Positions 1 to 9,879 of a stretch of 64,000 nucleotides of DNA are shown piece by piece. Within the stretch, counting starts at the first letter, position 1, and each line of letters starts with the position of its first letter. Both the position numbers and the translations under genes were made by a program. Source of the DNA: CAVYUC01 sp963783085 (GTDB taxonomy: Bacteria > Bacteroidota > Bacteroidia > Bacteroidales > Prolixibacteraceae); assembly GCA_963783085.1 (NCBI GenBank), contig CAWAMJ010000007.1, forward strand, positions 62,001 through 126,000, in the 5' to 3' direction. A model generated the notes under the pieces. It searched no databases. It worked only from the letters and a program-made list of their open reading frames with translations, and was not told the origin of the DNA.

Positions 1-2586
1 TGGGCAAAAGCAATTTACGAGCAAATGTTAAATGGGGTTGAACCTTATGTAGATCGCCATCAAACCGATAAAGACTGGATTTTAAGCCGGTATCTGATGA
101 ACCGGGTACCCGGAAAACGTTACACCACAGTTTATGCGGACAAAGCCGGACAGCGTCTGATAAAATGGGAAGGAGATGCGCCTGTCCCGACAATCAGGGT
201 AAATACTTATTTGCGCTCACCGATAACCGAAAAAGGGACATCGTACAGGAAACCCAAAATCGACGAGCTGGTACCGAACGATACTTCCCGGTTAATGAAC
301 CTTTACAATCCTGAAACAGAAAAAAAAGAATGGGTTGATCCTCAGGCGTACATTACCTCCATAAACGGCGATATTAACAGGCTGGCGCAGGATGCCGCCA
401 TCGTTTACTGGCTTACCGGCGACGGGAAATATGCTGCTTTTGCCGCCGATATTCTCGACCAGTGGGTAAAAGGCGCTTATTATCAGGAACCAATCGCCGG
501 GCCATGCCGTACCGGATTTCTCGATATGCAAACCCTGGGCGACGCTGTTTCGCGGCCGTTGATTTTAGCGTATGATTTCGTAAAACCTTTCATGAAACAA
601 AAAGGTTACGATCTGAGTTTTTACGACTCCGTTTTTGAGAAAATAGCTGCAACGGTGGCATTTCGCGGTTTCTGGAATAACAACTGGTATGCCGCGGAAA
701 GTTCAACCCTGGTTTTTGCCGCACTTAGCCTTGAAAATCAGCAAAAACGTGATTATTACCTGCAGTTCTTTCTCGACCGCGATACCATTAATGGCGGATG
801 CGGTCAACTGGCTTTGCCCACTACCGTAAAAAAATGGCTGACCCACGACGGCCACTGGAAAGAACCGGGGGGATATCATAATTATCCTGTGGGAAATTTG
901 CTGATTTCCTCACTCGCGCTTGAAAACAACGGCTATGATATTTTCCGTAAGTTTCCGGCGCTGTTTAAAGCATCGTATGCCATGCTCAAATATTCGTTTC
1001 CCAACCTTACTGTTTCTGCTTTTGGCGACACCGGGCATGCCTCGCAAAGCGGAGAATCTCTGGAAATAGGTTTGATTGGCGCCGTAAAATATCATCAACC
1101 CGAGTTGCCGGAAATGCTGGCATCGATGACGAAACTGATTGACGGCGGAATTTATGATCGCGAAAGTTCAGGCTATCTCGGGTTACTCTGTTTTCTGCCT
1201 GAAATCCCTGAAGCTGCCACTACTTACGAGTGGCCCCGCACGGGAACCCTCGAATTTGCCCGCTATTTTTTGCAGCGAAACGGTACCGATCCGCAAACCG
1301 GCCTGATGGCAGGCGTACAGGGGGCAACGTATAACCACAACCATTGCAATGGAATGGCGATGGAATTGTACGGCCTGGGTGAAATAATGGGAATCGATGC
1401 CGGCACCGGTCCGAATTATGAACACCCGATGCACCGCAATTATTACAGCCAGTGGGCAGCGCATAACACGGTAGTTGCGGCAGGCGCATCGGCTTCTGTG
1501 CCGTTCAGCGGTTCGGCAGGCGCTAAAAAAATAGGGCAAATCGAACTCGTGGCTATGGAACCCATTCCCGACGAAGATGCTGTTTCCGAAAATTATTCAT
1601 TTACCGAAACTTCTTATTTCGACGAATCCACTAAAACCAGTCAGCTACGCACGCTGGCACTGGTGCGCACTTCTCCGTCAAGTGGCTATTATGTTGATAT
1701 TTACCGTTCAGACAATAACCTTAGCAACGATTACGTGTATCATAATATTGGTGATAAAGTTGCGCTGACTGATGAAAAGCGGGCCAGCTTAACAACTATC
1801 CCTGCAAAATATCCCCTCACCGGCGACGATCATCCGGGATTCCGTTTTTTTACCGATGTGAATAAACTCGACAATTATACCGGAAATGTTACTGCCTTGT
1901 TTACCATGAATGAAGATGGAAACGATAAATACATGCAGGTTCTTGTTCCGGGGGAAAATAACCGTTCATATTACACTGCTTTTTCACCGAAAGCGAAAAC
2001 AGCCGGGAACAATTACAAAAATAAACCACAGCCTGTGTTTACCATTCGAACCGGAAAAGAGGCCTGGAGCAAGCCGTTTATTGCGGTTTTTGAACCTTTT
2101 GAAGGAAAAGGAAATCAAACCGTGAAAGAGGTGGCCAAAATCGATGAACTCAGCAACGATAAAAATACGGTGATGAAAGTAGTCAGTGCCAATAATACCG
2201 AACAAATAATTTTTCAGGGCAACGATGGTATTGCTCCGGTAAAAGATAAAAACCTGAAATTTCAGGGTTGGTTCGGAGTTGTGTCGCTGGAACAGGGTAA
2301 ACCAAAACAGCTTTATTTGGGCAGTGGAAAGGAAATCGGCTACGGTTCGGTATCGGTTTCAGGAATAGATGACAACACTTCCGCGGAAATCAAATTTACC
2401 GGTAAGAATTCAATGGATGTGAATTGTGGCAGCCGGATAGAAATAACCCTGTTGGGCCCCAACATCAAAAATGTTGTGTTGGAATCAGAAGGGACGACAC
2501 AAAAAATAGCCGTGGAAAAAAACGGAAATGAAGTTTCTTTCCAGGTTCCGCAGGTAAAAGATGGTGTGTTGCAGTGGGATGAATAG
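1..2586 (+). CDS. Heparinase II/III family protein, 5' end outside window
   Basis: The frame is open from base 1, so the N-terminus lies outside the window; 861 residues are visible. The first ~400 residues are helical with aromatic-rich segments (for example NNNWYAAESS and GGYHNYPVGN) as in the alpha/alpha toroid of heparinase II/III-type polysaccharide lyases. An NHNHCNG motif at visible residues 445-451 starts the beta-sheet half, matching the His/Asn cluster of the Hepar_II_III domain. The family cleaves uronic-acid polysaccharides by beta-elimination in the periplasm or outside the cell. At over 861 aa it is long for the family, with ~250 extra C-terminal residues of beta character. It heads a same-strand run with a BNR_4 protein, GH88, PL8 and two more heparinase II/III genes, which supports a lyase role. 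Exact PL family and substrate cannot be told from sequence alone. Confidence 0.8.
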   Translation, partial: WAKAIYEQMLNGVEPYVDRHQTDKDWILSRYLMNRVPGKRYTTVYADKAGQRLIKWEGDAPVPTIRVNTYLRSPITEKGTSYRKPKIDELVPNDTSRLMNLYNPETEKKEWVDPQAYITSINGDINRLAQDAAIVYWLTGDGKYAAFAADILDQWVKGAYYQEPIAGPCRTGFLDMQTLGDAVSRPLILAYDFVKPFMKQKGYDLSFYDSVFEKIAATVAFRGFWNNNWYAAESSTLVFAALSLENQQKRDYYLQFFLDRDTINGGCGQLALPTTVKKWLTHDGHWKEPGGYHNYPVGNLLISSLALENNGYDIFRKFPALFKASYAMLKYSFPNLTVSAFGDTGHASQSGESLEIGLIGAVKYHQPELPEMLASMTKLIDGGIYDRESSGYLGLLCFLPEIPEAATTYEWPRTGTLEFARYFLQRNGTDPQTGLMAGVQGATYNHNHCNGMAMELYGLGEIMGIDAGTGPNYEHPMHRNYYSQWAAHNTVVAAGASASVPFSGSAGAKKIGQIELVAMEPIPDEDAVSENYSFTETSYFDESTKTSQLRTLALVRTSPSSGYYVDIYRSDNNLSNDYVYHNIGDKVALTDEKRASLTTIPAKYPLTGDDHPGFRFFTDVNKLDNYTGNVTALFTMNEDGNDKYMQVLVPGENNRSYYTAFSPKAKTAGNNYKNKPQPVFTIRTGKEAWSKPFIAVFEPFEGKGNQTVKEVAKIDELSNDKNTVMKVVSANNTEQIIFQGNDGIAPVKDKNLKFQGWFGVVSLEQGKPKQLYLGSGKEIGYGSVSVSGIDDNTSAEIKFTGKNSMDVNCGSRIEITLLGPNIKNVVLESEGTTQKIAVEKNGNEVSFQVPQVKDGVLQWDE

Positions 2587-2629
2587 AAAATGTGTTGAGA
2601 AGTTTGAAAAAAATAATTTAAGACCAATA

Positions 2630-2754
2630 TCGTTTAGTTAGTGAAATAATATTATCCCCGTCTCATTGACGTTGTCAGGAGCTTTGCACGCTGACAAGTC
2701 TTTGCGGCTTGCAACCTGCCAACGTCTTTAGACTTGACAGCGTTAACTAAACGA
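2630..2754. repeat. Intergenic inverted-repeat element with A-B-A'-B' order
   Basis: The element is bounded by an 11-bp inverted repeat (TCGTTTAGTTA at 2630-2640 and its complement at 2744-2754). Inside are four 12-base blocks: A 2668-2679, B 2689-2700, A' 2715-2726 (complement of A, one mismatch) and B' 2731-2742 (complement of B, one mismatch). The interleaved order could form a pseudoknot or two alternative hairpins, since A and B also pair through TTGTCAG/CTGACAA. A second copy with the same order lies at 15097-15192 and a half copy at 45295-45325. It separates the first lyase gene from the BNR_4 gene. Confidence 0.75.
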
Positions 2755-2778
2755 CATTGAATTTAAGACTAATTTGAA

Positions 2779-4194
2779 ATGGATGCCATAGAAAATGTAT
2801 ACGGGAAAAAAGTAGTGCTTACTTCGGTTTTGTTGATGTTTTTTATGCTCGGATTTTCGCAACAACCGTCAAAACAACCGGTAATTATCGATGAAACCAA
2901 TCAAGCCGGGTCGGTGGAGCAGGTGATAAAAATCGATAAAGTGTGGGCCGGGCATCCGGTTGGTTTTAGCCTGCTTACTCACGGAAACCGTCAATATATA
3001 GCCTATTACAACGGAAACCGGAACATGGTGGTCGGGCAGCGAAATTTGGATGAAGATGAATTTGAACTTCACATGATGCCCGCAACTTCGAGGGAAACCG
3101 CCGGTGGAACCAGCACGGTTTTGGGCTGGGACAGTCACAATTTTGTTACCCTCGGAATCGACAAGGAAGGGTTTATTCATCTTTCCGGAAATGTACATGT
3201 AAATCCTCTGACTTATTTCCGAAGTGAAAAACCCAATGATATTTCAAAGATGAATCAGATTTTTGAAATGGTGGGTAACAAGGAAAAAAGAACTACTTAC
3301 CCACATTTTATGCTTACCAAAGAAGGAGAATTACTCTATCATTACCGTGACGGTGGCAGCGGAAACGGGAATGAAATTTACAATATTTACAATTGCGGCA
3401 CCAAAGCCTGGAAACGGCTGCTCGATACGCCGCTGACCGACGGACAGGGGCTGATGAATGCCTACCAAACACAGCCCACTGTTATGAAAGACGGCTGGTA
3501 CCACGTGTACTGGGTTTGGCGCGACACCCCTGATTGTTCCACGAATCACGATCTTTCCTACATGAAAAGCCCGGATTTGAAAACGTGGTACAATGCTTAC
3601 GGCGAAAAAATTCAAATGCCGGCCACGCTCGACGATAAGTCGCTGATTGTGGACCCGATTCCCGTAAAAGGCGGGATTATTAACCTGGCAGCAAAACTGG
3701 TCCTCGATGAAAATAACAAACCGGTTTTTGTTTATCACAAATTTGGGCCGAACGGGAACACACAATTTTTTATCGCCCGTCTTCAGGGTAAAAAATGGAC
3801 GTATAAACAAATTACCGAATGGGATTATCGCTGGTATTTTTCCGGTAACGGAAGCATCAACAGCGAAGTGGTATTGAAAGGTTTTCAAAAAAGAGATGAC
3901 GGAAATTACGAAGTGGATTACTGGCACATAAAATATGGAAACGGTACAATTTTGCTGAACGATAATTTTGAAAACATCGGAAAGGTTTTGAAACCTGAAC
4001 CGTTTAGGGAACAACTAAAAGTGGAGGGCAATTTCCCCGGTTTACAAATTCAGACCGCCGCTGATTTGGGTGATTCGGAAGATGGAACCCGGTACATCCT
4101 GAAATGGGAAACACTCGACCGCAACCGCGATGATGCCCGTCCGAAACCCTGGCCCGAACCAAGTCAACTTTATTTATATAAATTAAAGAAATAA
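2779..4194 (+). CDS. BNR_4 family beta-propeller protein, PL24/PL25-like lyase candidate
   Basis: This 471-aa protein has an N-terminal signal peptide (hydrophobic core about residues 11-27) followed by a BNR_4 (PF15892-type) propeller. The start of the fold is marked by WAGHPVGF near residues 56-63. Two histidines 20 residues apart, H120 in WDSHNF and H140 in GNVH, sit where ulvan lyases of PL24/PL25 carry their active-site histidines (His123/His143 in the PL25 enzyme, recalled from the literature), followed by a YHYRDGGSGN segment near 187-196 that could supply Tyr and Arg. Some BNR_4 proteins are ulvan or uronate lyases and many are uncharacterised. The next gene, a GH88 hydrolase, starts 6 bases after its stop, so the two are almost certainly co-transcribed. 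A lyase role is inferred. Confidence 0.8.
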   Translation: MDAIENVYGKKVVLTSVLLMFFMLGFSQQPSKQPVIIDETNQAGSVEQVIKIDKVWAGHPVGFSLLTHGNRQYIAYYNGNRNMVVGQRNLDEDEFELHMMPATSRETAGGTSTVLGWDSHNFVTLGIDKEGFIHLSGNVHVNPLTYFRSEKPNDISKMNQIFEMVGNKEKRTTYPHFMLTKEGELLYHYRDGGSGNGNEIYNIYNCGTKAWKRLLDTPLTDGQGLMNAYQTQPTVMKDGWYHVYWVWRDTPDCSTNHDLSYMKSPDLKTWYNAYGEKIQMPATLDDKSLIVDPIPVKGGIINLAAKLVLDENNKPVFVYHKFGPNGNTQFFIARLQGKKWTYKQITEWDYRWYFSGNGSINSEVVLKGFQKRDDGNYEVDYWHIKYGNGTILLNDNFENIGKVLKPEPFREQLKVEGNFPGLQIQTAADLGDSEDGTRYILKWETLDRNRDDARPKPWPEPSQLYLYKLKK

Positions 4195-4200
4195 CAAGTC

Positions 4201-5454
4201 ATGAAAATTCTGTTTAAGTTAGGAGTCGTTTTAATTATAATCGCTTTCATCCAATCCTGCCAAAATCAAACTCAGGATAATAACAAAGATTTTATTCAGG
4301 AAAATATTGATTTTGCTGCCAATCAATACGGTTTGCAAACCGATGATATCGAAAAATCGGGAAAAATCCTTAATCCGAGAAATTACATCGATGGCAAAAT
4401 CAACTATGCCAGGCCGCAGGACTGGACATCTGGTTTTTTCCCGGGGAGCATGTGGTATTTGTATGATTTAACCGGAAACAATAAATGGGAAAACCTGGCT
4501 GAAAAATATACCGAAGCCCTGGATACGGTACAATACCTGACTTCGCACCACGATGTGGGTTTTATGATTGGATGCAGTTACGGAAACGGCTATCGGTTAA
4601 CCGGGAAAGAAGCGTATAAAAATGTAATCATTCAGGCGGCAAAGTCACTGTCAACGAGGTTCCGTCCGGTTGCAGGTATAATCCAGTCGTGGAATGTTAC
4701 CGGCGGCTGGCAGGCGGAGCGGGGCTGGGAGTGCCCGGTAATTATTGATAATATGATGAACCTCGAATTGCTGTTCGATGCCACACAACTCTCGGGCGAT
4801 TCTACATTTTATAAAATTGCAGTGAGCCATGCCGACAACACCATCAAAAATCAATTCCGTCCTGATTACAGCACCTGGCATGTTGTAGATTACAGCCTGG
4901 AGGATGGTTCAGTGCGGCACAAACAAACGGCTCAGGGTTTTGCGGACGAATCGACCTGGGCGCGCGGACAAGCCTGGGCAATTTACGGATTTGTGGTGGC
5001 TTACCGCGAAACGGGCGATCCGAAATACCTCGAACAGGCACAAAAAGCATTTGATTTTGTAGCCCAAAATTCCAATCTCCCCGACGATGGGATTCCTTAC
5101 TGGGACTACAACGCGCCAAATATTCCCAATGAACCGCGGGATGTTTCATCAGCAGCAATTATGGCATCGGCGCTGTACGAATTGTCAACCTATGAAAGAA
5201 GCGACTATTATAAAAGCTGGGCAGACAAAATCATGCATTCTTTGGCAACTCCGAAATACCGGGCTAAGTCAGGTGAGAATGGCAATTTTATCCTGATGCA
5301 TTCGGTGGGAAGCATTCCGCACAATGCAGAAGTGGATGTACCAATAAATTATGCAGATTATTATTTTCTGGAAGCTCTGAAAAGAAAACGCGATCTGGAA
5401 AATGGTAAAACACCGCAATTCGGCAAAGTGGCGGTTTTAATCCCACATCTTTAA
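4201..5454 (+). CDS. GH88 unsaturated glucuronyl hydrolase, lipoprotein
   Basis: This 417-aa protein opens with a lipoprotein signal (IQSC, acylated Cys20), so it is probably membrane-anchored. It carries GH88 landmarks in order: DWTSGFFPG at 74-82, HHDVGFM at 116-122 with Asp118, IDNMMN at 182-187 with Asp183, WARGQAW further on and DVSSAAI near the C-terminus. Asp118 and Asp183 correspond to the two catalytic aspartates of Bacillus UGL (Asp88/Asp149). The enzyme hydrates and removes the 4,5-unsaturated uronic acid that polysaccharide lyases leave at the non-reducing end. It lies tightly between a BNR_4 protein and a heparinase II/III gene, the expected downstream step of those lyases. Substrate linkage and sulfation preference are not readable here. 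Confidence 0.93.
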   Translation: MKILFKLGVVLIIIAFIQSCQNQTQDNNKDFIQENIDFAANQYGLQTDDIEKSGKILNPRNYIDGKINYARPQDWTSGFFPGSMWYLYDLTGNNKWENLAEKYTEALDTVQYLTSHHDVGFMIGCSYGNGYRLTGKEAYKNVIIQAAKSLSTRFRPVAGIIQSWNVTGGWQAERGWECPVIIDNMMNLELLFDATQLSGDSTFYKIAVSHADNTIKNQFRPDYSTWHVVDYSLEDGSVRHKQTAQGFADESTWARGQAWAIYGFVVAYRETGDPKYLEQAQKAFDFVAQNSNLPDDGIPYWDYNAPNIPNEPRDVSSAAIMASALYELSTYERSDYYKSWADKIMHSLATPKYRAKSGENGNFILMHSVGSIPHNAEVDVPINYADYYFLEALKRKRDLENGKTPQFGKVAVLIPHL

Positions 5455-5477
5455 ACTTTTTAATATTGAAGGGAAAA

Positions 5478-7499
5478 ATGAGAAAAATGAAAAATTATTT
5501 CACCGGTTTGGTTTTTTGCTTCATGTTGGTTCCCGCAGCACTTTCGGCTCAGAAGGACTGGCAGGAGATTACAACGGTGGATGAAGTTTGCAAAGCTTAT
5601 CCTGAAGTAATGAAAAACATGCTCGGCCAGTTCGACCTTGATTATCCCGGATTGGAGAAAGTAAAAAAAGCATGGGAAAAAGGGAACCTCGAAAAAGCGT
5701 GCAGCGAACTTCTGGAATATTACAAAAACGGAAATACTGCGGAATATCTGCGAAGGGAACAACCTGCACAAACGAACGAAACTGTGGCTGAAGCCGATAC
5801 AATTTTAGAAAATGTGTTTGAAATACAGAATGTAAAAGGCGAGGTTCCGTACCTGGAAAACGGCCACCGCGACTGGTACTATAAAGGGCCGAACAACGAT
5901 GAAGAATGGGCGTGGCTGTCGAACCGCCACAGCCAGGTGAACGAAGTTTTGCAGGCTTATTTCAATACCGGAAATCCGAAGTATGCAAAATACCTCGATC
6001 TTTTTTTAAGGGACTTTATCATCGCAAGCATGCCGTATCCGGGAAAAAAGAGCAGCACTTCCATCTGGCGCGGACTGGAAGTTGCAGCACGGGCGAAAGT
6101 CTGGTCGGGGGTGTTTTACGGTTTGATAAACAGCAAATATTTGTCGCCGGCCACAGAACTTTTGATGTTGAGCAGTTTACCCGATCATGCTGATTATAAC
6201 CGCAGGTTTCATGCGCAGGGCAACTGGCTGACCATGGAAATATCGGCGCTGGCTACCGTGGCGGTAAACTGGCCGGAATATAAAAAATCGGATGAATGGC
6301 TGGATTACGCCGCCAAAACAATGACCGAAAGCATGAAAGACCAGGTTTATCCCGATGGCGTTCAAACCGAGCTGACGTCGCACTACCACAACGTAGCAAT
6401 GCGGAATTTTGAGCTTTTCGAAGAAATTTGCGGACACGCCAAAAAACCGCTGTCCGATTATTTCAAACAGACGATCGAAGACATGTACAGTTATGTTGCT
6501 CACCGCGTCCGCCCGGATGGCTGCCGGCCGTTAAACAACGACGGCGACCGCGGCAGTGATCGCGCACTCATTCTGGAAGGTGCGAAAAAGTATAATAAAC
6601 CCGCATGGGAATACATTGCAACCAATGGTAAATCGGGAACAAAACCGGAAGACGGTCCGTCGTATTTTTATCCCTGGGCCGGGCAGCTGATTTCCCGAAG
6701 CAGTTTCGATGCCGGCGCGCAGTGGTCGTTTTTCGATATCGGCCCGTGGGGAAGCGGTCACCAGCACAACGACAAGTTGCACATCTCTGTTTCTGCCTTC
6801 GGGCGCGATTTACTGGTGGATGGCGGTCGTTTTGCCTATCGCGGGGCAGTCGCACGGAAATTTCGAAATTACGCTGACGGAAGTCAGAGCCACAATGTAT
6901 TGCTGATTGACGGAAAAGGACAGGCTCCAGGGCCACGCGCAACAGAAGGACCATTGGCGGATAAATACTGCAAAATCACCAACGATTACGATTACGCCTG
7001 GGGAACGTTCGATAAATTTATTGATCTGGAAGGGGAGTGCAGGCATATGCGTCAGTTATTCTATGTTCGCGGCGACATGTGGGTGGTAATCGACCGGATA
7101 ACCACCGACCGTCCCCGGAAAATTGAAGCGCTGTGGCATTTTCACCCGGATTGTAAAGTAATGCAGGAAGGCAAAACTGTAACAACAGATAACGATCTCG
7201 GTAATCTGCAAATCATTCCGGTAGGAAACCAAAACTGGAATATCAATTTTGTGAAAGGACAGGAAGAACCGGAAATACAAGGTTGGTACAGCGAGGAATA
7301 CAACAAGTACGAGCCAAACACAGCCGCTGTTTACAGCACAAATGTGAAAGGCGACAGCGAATTTATCTGGGTGCTTTTCCCGTCGGAAAAATCGACAAAA
7401 GATATTAAAGCTGAAATTGTATCGGAAAACGATAAGGAATTAAAATTGAAAGTGTTCAACAGTAGAAACGATGAGTGGCTGGTTACCATTCCGTTTTGA
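5478..7499 (+). CDS. Heparinase II/III family polysaccharide lyase
   Basis: The frame can be extended to a TTG at 5466, but the ATG at 5478 gives a normal signal peptide (MRKMKNYFTGLVFCFM..., ending AALSAQ) and is preferred, giving 673 aa. The N-terminal toroid carries RHSQV, QGNW near residue 248 and TSHYHNVAMRNF near 300. The beta half starts with GSGHQHNDKLH near 425-435, the conserved His/Asn/Asp cluster of Hepar_II_III. The length fits typical heparinase III/oligoalginate-lyase-like enzymes. The start lies 23 bases after the GH88 stop, so the two are probably one transcript. It should act as a secreted beta-eliminating lyase on a uronic-acid polymer or its oligosaccharides. The family assignment is firm, the substrate is not. 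Confidence 0.88.
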   Translation: MRKMKNYFTGLVFCFMLVPAALSAQKDWQEITTVDEVCKAYPEVMKNMLGQFDLDYPGLEKVKKAWEKGNLEKACSELLEYYKNGNTAEYLRREQPAQTNETVAEADTILENVFEIQNVKGEVPYLENGHRDWYYKGPNNDEEWAWLSNRHSQVNEVLQAYFNTGNPKYAKYLDLFLRDFIIASMPYPGKKSSTSIWRGLEVAARAKVWSGVFYGLINSKYLSPATELLMLSSLPDHADYNRRFHAQGNWLTMEISALATVAVNWPEYKKSDEWLDYAAKTMTESMKDQVYPDGVQTELTSHYHNVAMRNFELFEEICGHAKKPLSDYFKQTIEDMYSYVAHRVRPDGCRPLNNDGDRGSDRALILEGAKKYNKPAWEYIATNGKSGTKPEDGPSYFYPWAGQLISRSSFDAGAQWSFFDIGPWGSGHQHNDKLHISVSAFGRDLLVDGGRFAYRGAVARKFRNYADGSQSHNVLLIDGKGQAPGPRATEGPLADKYCKITNDYDYAWGTFDKFIDLEGECRHMRQLFYVRGDMWVVIDRITTDRPRKIEALWHFHPDCKVMQEGKTVTTDNDLGNLQIIPVGNQNWNINFVKGQEEPEIQGWYSEEYNKYEPNTAAVYSTNVKGDSEFIWVLFPSEKSTKDIKAEIVSENDKELKLKVFNSRNDEWLVTIPF

Positions 7500-7515
7500 A
7501 GGATTGATTCTCTGT

Positions 7516-7537
7516 TTACCCCGTCTCTACGGGGTAA
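7516..7537 (+). terminator. Intercistronic hairpin
   Basis: TTACCCCG at 7516-7523 pairs perfectly with CGGGGTAA at 7530-7537 around a 6-base loop. Only a weak T-run (TTGTTTTT) follows, after several bases. It could attenuate transcription or stabilise mRNA ends between the heparinase and PL8 genes. Confidence 0.5.
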
Positions 7538-7607
7538 TCGAATTGTTTTTAAAAGCATTAAATTTAATCGAATGCAATTTGGAATTCAATATAATTAAAG
7601 GAGAACG

Positions 7608-9692
7608 ATGAAAATTATAAGTTCAATAATTGGTGTTTTTGTTTTACTAATGCTGGGAATAATCCCGGCAGGAAATGCACAAAATCAGGTGGTTTATCCG
7701 GCAGAACTTCAACAATTGCATCAAAATGTCAGGGAAAATATAATGGCTAATCCGGCCAATGTAACTGAAGTTGCAAACCTGCTCTCCAAATTAACTGAAA
7801 ATGGTTCCTGGCCCGATATCGATTATACCAGCAAGCAACGGGGCGCGTGGGAACCAAATAGTCATAATTCTCGATTGCTGGCAATTTCGAAAGCATACCA
7901 AACCAAAGGTTCGAAATTTTATCATAAAAAAGAGGTTTCGGATAAAATTCATTTGGGTCTGAACTTTTGGCTTGAGAATGATTTCCAGTGCCCCAACTGG
8001 TGGTATCCGGAAATTGGCGTGCCCATGGTTTTTGCGCCGGTGATGATTTTAATGGAAGATGAGCTTTCGCCGGAACAAATGCAAAAGGGAATAAAAATCC
8101 TCGATCGGTCGAAAATTGGAATGACCGGTCAAAACAAGGTCTGGCAATCGGGCAATGTATTGTTGAAATCCCTTTTACTGAAAGATTCCGAAACCATCAA
8201 AAAAGCGGCCGAATCAATTCAGGAGGAACTGGTAGTCAGCACGGGTGAAGGCGTGCAGCCCGATTGGTCGTACCACCAGCACGGGCCGCAGTTGCAGTTC
8301 GGAAATTATGGTTTGTCGTACGTGGGCGACATGATTAAATGGATTTCCATTTTACGTCAAACGCCGTTTCATTTCGATGAAACCAAAGTAGAAATCCTGC
8401 GAAATTACTTACTTAACGGCCTGCAATGGGTAACCTGGAAAGACCAGATGGACATCAGCGCCTGCGGGCGGCAGTTGTTTGTTGGTTCCCCCGAACAAAA
8501 AGCCGGCAGCCTGGCAGGTGATTTTACGAAAATGGAAAAACTCGATCCACAACATTCGGCTGATTATAAAAAAGCGAACCATTACAAAAACCTCTCCGGG
8601 AACAAACATTTCTGGCGCTCTGATTTTCAGGTGCAACGAAATTCGGATTACTATTTTTCGGTGAAAATGAACTCAAAAAGGGTGATCGGCGCCGAATCCT
8701 GCAATTCTGAAAACCTGCAGGGATATTACATGGGCGACGGCGCCACATTTTTATACCAGACAGGCGAAGAATACCGCGATATATTTCCGTTCCTCGACTG
8801 GAAGAAAATCCCGGGAACAACCACAATGCAGAACGATGAAAAACTTCCTGTTTTAACTGCCAGCGGTTATCGCATTGAAAGCAATTTCGTGGGTGGCGTT
8901 TCCGACGGCGAAAACGGAGTGGCTGCAATGGATTACAACCGCAACGGATTAACAGCGAGAAAGTCGTGGTTTATGTTCGATGACATGATTGTTTGCCTGG
9001 GCGCAGGAATCAGTTCTTCTGAAAATCTGCCGGTAACTACAGGCGTCAGCCAGGTATATTGCAACGGCGAAATTGCCTCGCAGATGAAGGATGAAAAGGA
9101 GCAAACGTACGATTGGGTGCTGCACAATGGCGTGGGATATTATTTTCCCGGAGGAAGCAAAATTAAACTCTCGGCCAAAATGGACGATGGCTCCTGGAAT
9201 TGGGTAGCCAGCCGTTATCCGGAAGAAATCCTTCACGCCAAAATATTCCGGCTCTGGCTGGAACACGGGGTAAATCCGAAAAATGAATCGTATGAATACA
9301 TTTTGGTTCCTAAAGCCACGAGCGCTAATTTAAAAAATATGGAAAGCAATTTTCCATTCAAAATCAGTAACAAAACCAACCGGCAGGAAGTAGCGGCTGT
9401 TGACGGAAATGTTGCAGGTTTCGTTTTTTACGAAGCTGGAAAATCGGAAGCTTTTGGTGGTGTGGAAGTCAATGATCCATGTATGTTAATGCTGAAAAAA
9501 CAAAAGAATGGATTGCAGCTTTCTGTCTCTGATCCGACACAACTTTTAACTGAAATTAATGTGACGCTGAACGGGGAATATTTAGGCAAAAGCACCAATG
9601 TACAAAATGGTAAAACCACAATTAACGTTCTGCTGCCAAAAGAGGGCGATGCAGGCAAAACAGAAAATGTTTTATTGGAAAGAAATATGTAG
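7608..9692 (+). CDS. PL8 family polysaccharide lyase (chondroitin/hyaluronan/xanthan lyase type)
   Basis: This 694-aa secreted protein has a signal peptide ending at AGNAQ (~residue 25). Its order of motifs is that of PL8: NWWYPEIGVP at 130-139, TGQNKVWQSGN at 174-184, SYHQHGPQLQFGNYG at 221-235 and CGRQL at 286-290. Asn176, His225, Tyr234 and Arg288 fall at almost exactly the positions of the catalytic residues of Pedobacter heparinus chondroitinase AC (Asn175, His225, Tyr234, Arg288, recalled numbering), and ESCNSENLQGYYMGDG supplies the conserved Glu/Asn region near 363-378. An intact beta-eliminating enzyme is therefore expected. PL8 members act on chondroitin, hyaluronan or xanthan-type polymers, so a sulfated or GAG-like uronic-acid substrate is suggested. 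Other linkages remain possible. Confidence 0.92.
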   Translation: MKIISSIIGVFVLLMLGIIPAGNAQNQVVYPAELQQLHQNVRENIMANPANVTEVANLLSKLTENGSWPDIDYTSKQRGAWEPNSHNSRLLAISKAYQTKGSKFYHKKEVSDKIHLGLNFWLENDFQCPNWWYPEIGVPMVFAPVMILMEDELSPEQMQKGIKILDRSKIGMTGQNKVWQSGNVLLKSLLLKDSETIKKAAESIQEELVVSTGEGVQPDWSYHQHGPQLQFGNYGLSYVGDMIKWISILRQTPFHFDETKVEILRNYLLNGLQWVTWKDQMDISACGRQLFVGSPEQKAGSLAGDFTKMEKLDPQHSADYKKANHYKNLSGNKHFWRSDFQVQRNSDYYFSVKMNSKRVIGAESCNSENLQGYYMGDGATFLYQTGEEYRDIFPFLDWKKIPGTTTMQNDEKLPVLTASGYRIESNFVGGVSDGENGVAAMDYNRNGLTARKSWFMFDDMIVCLGAGISSSENLPVTTGVSQVYCNGEIASQMKDEKEQTYDWVLHNGVGYYFPGGSKIKLSAKMDDGSWNWVASRYPEEILHAKIFRLWLEHGVNPKNESYEYILVPKATSANLKNMESNFPFKISNKTNRQEVAAVDGNVAGFVFYEAGKSEAFGGVEVNDPCMLMLKKQKNGLQLSVSDPTQLLTEINVTLNGEYLGKSTNVQNGKTTINVLLPKEGDAGKTENVLLERNM

Positions 9693-9745
9693 TATGCGTC
9701 AATACAAACTTGTCATTTCAACCCCGGATTTGTTGCGTGACGGGA

Positions 9746-9793
9746 CTTCGACTTTCCCAAGTCGAAGATTTGTCGGACTTGGGAAAGTCCGAC
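9746..9793. repeat. Twin perfect hairpins in the PL8-BNR_4 gap
   Basis: Hairpin 1 pairs CTTCGACTT (9746-9754) with AAGTCGAAG (9759-9767) around TCCC. Hairpin 2 pairs GTCGGACTT (9772-9780) with AAGTCCGAC (9785-9793) around GGGA. The two loops and inner arms are also complementary to each other (CTTTCCCAAGTC with GACTTGGGAAAG), so an alternative cruciform is possible. There is no T-tract. It looks like a mobile palindromic repeat rather than a terminator. No second copy was found in the window. Confidence 0.6.
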
Positions 9794-9879
9794 TCCCGGC
9801 TCAAATTATTTCTTTCAAGTGAAAACTCTAAATGACAATTCGTATTTTTATGTTTGACAAGACAGTAATACAATGGAAT

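Noticed and set aside
9832..9879. Earlier start for the second BNR_4 gene
   Set aside because: The 9832 start adds a hydrophobic/charged mix (MTIRIFMFDK) ahead of an already adequate signal peptide; MKKM at 9880 is the more usual beginning.
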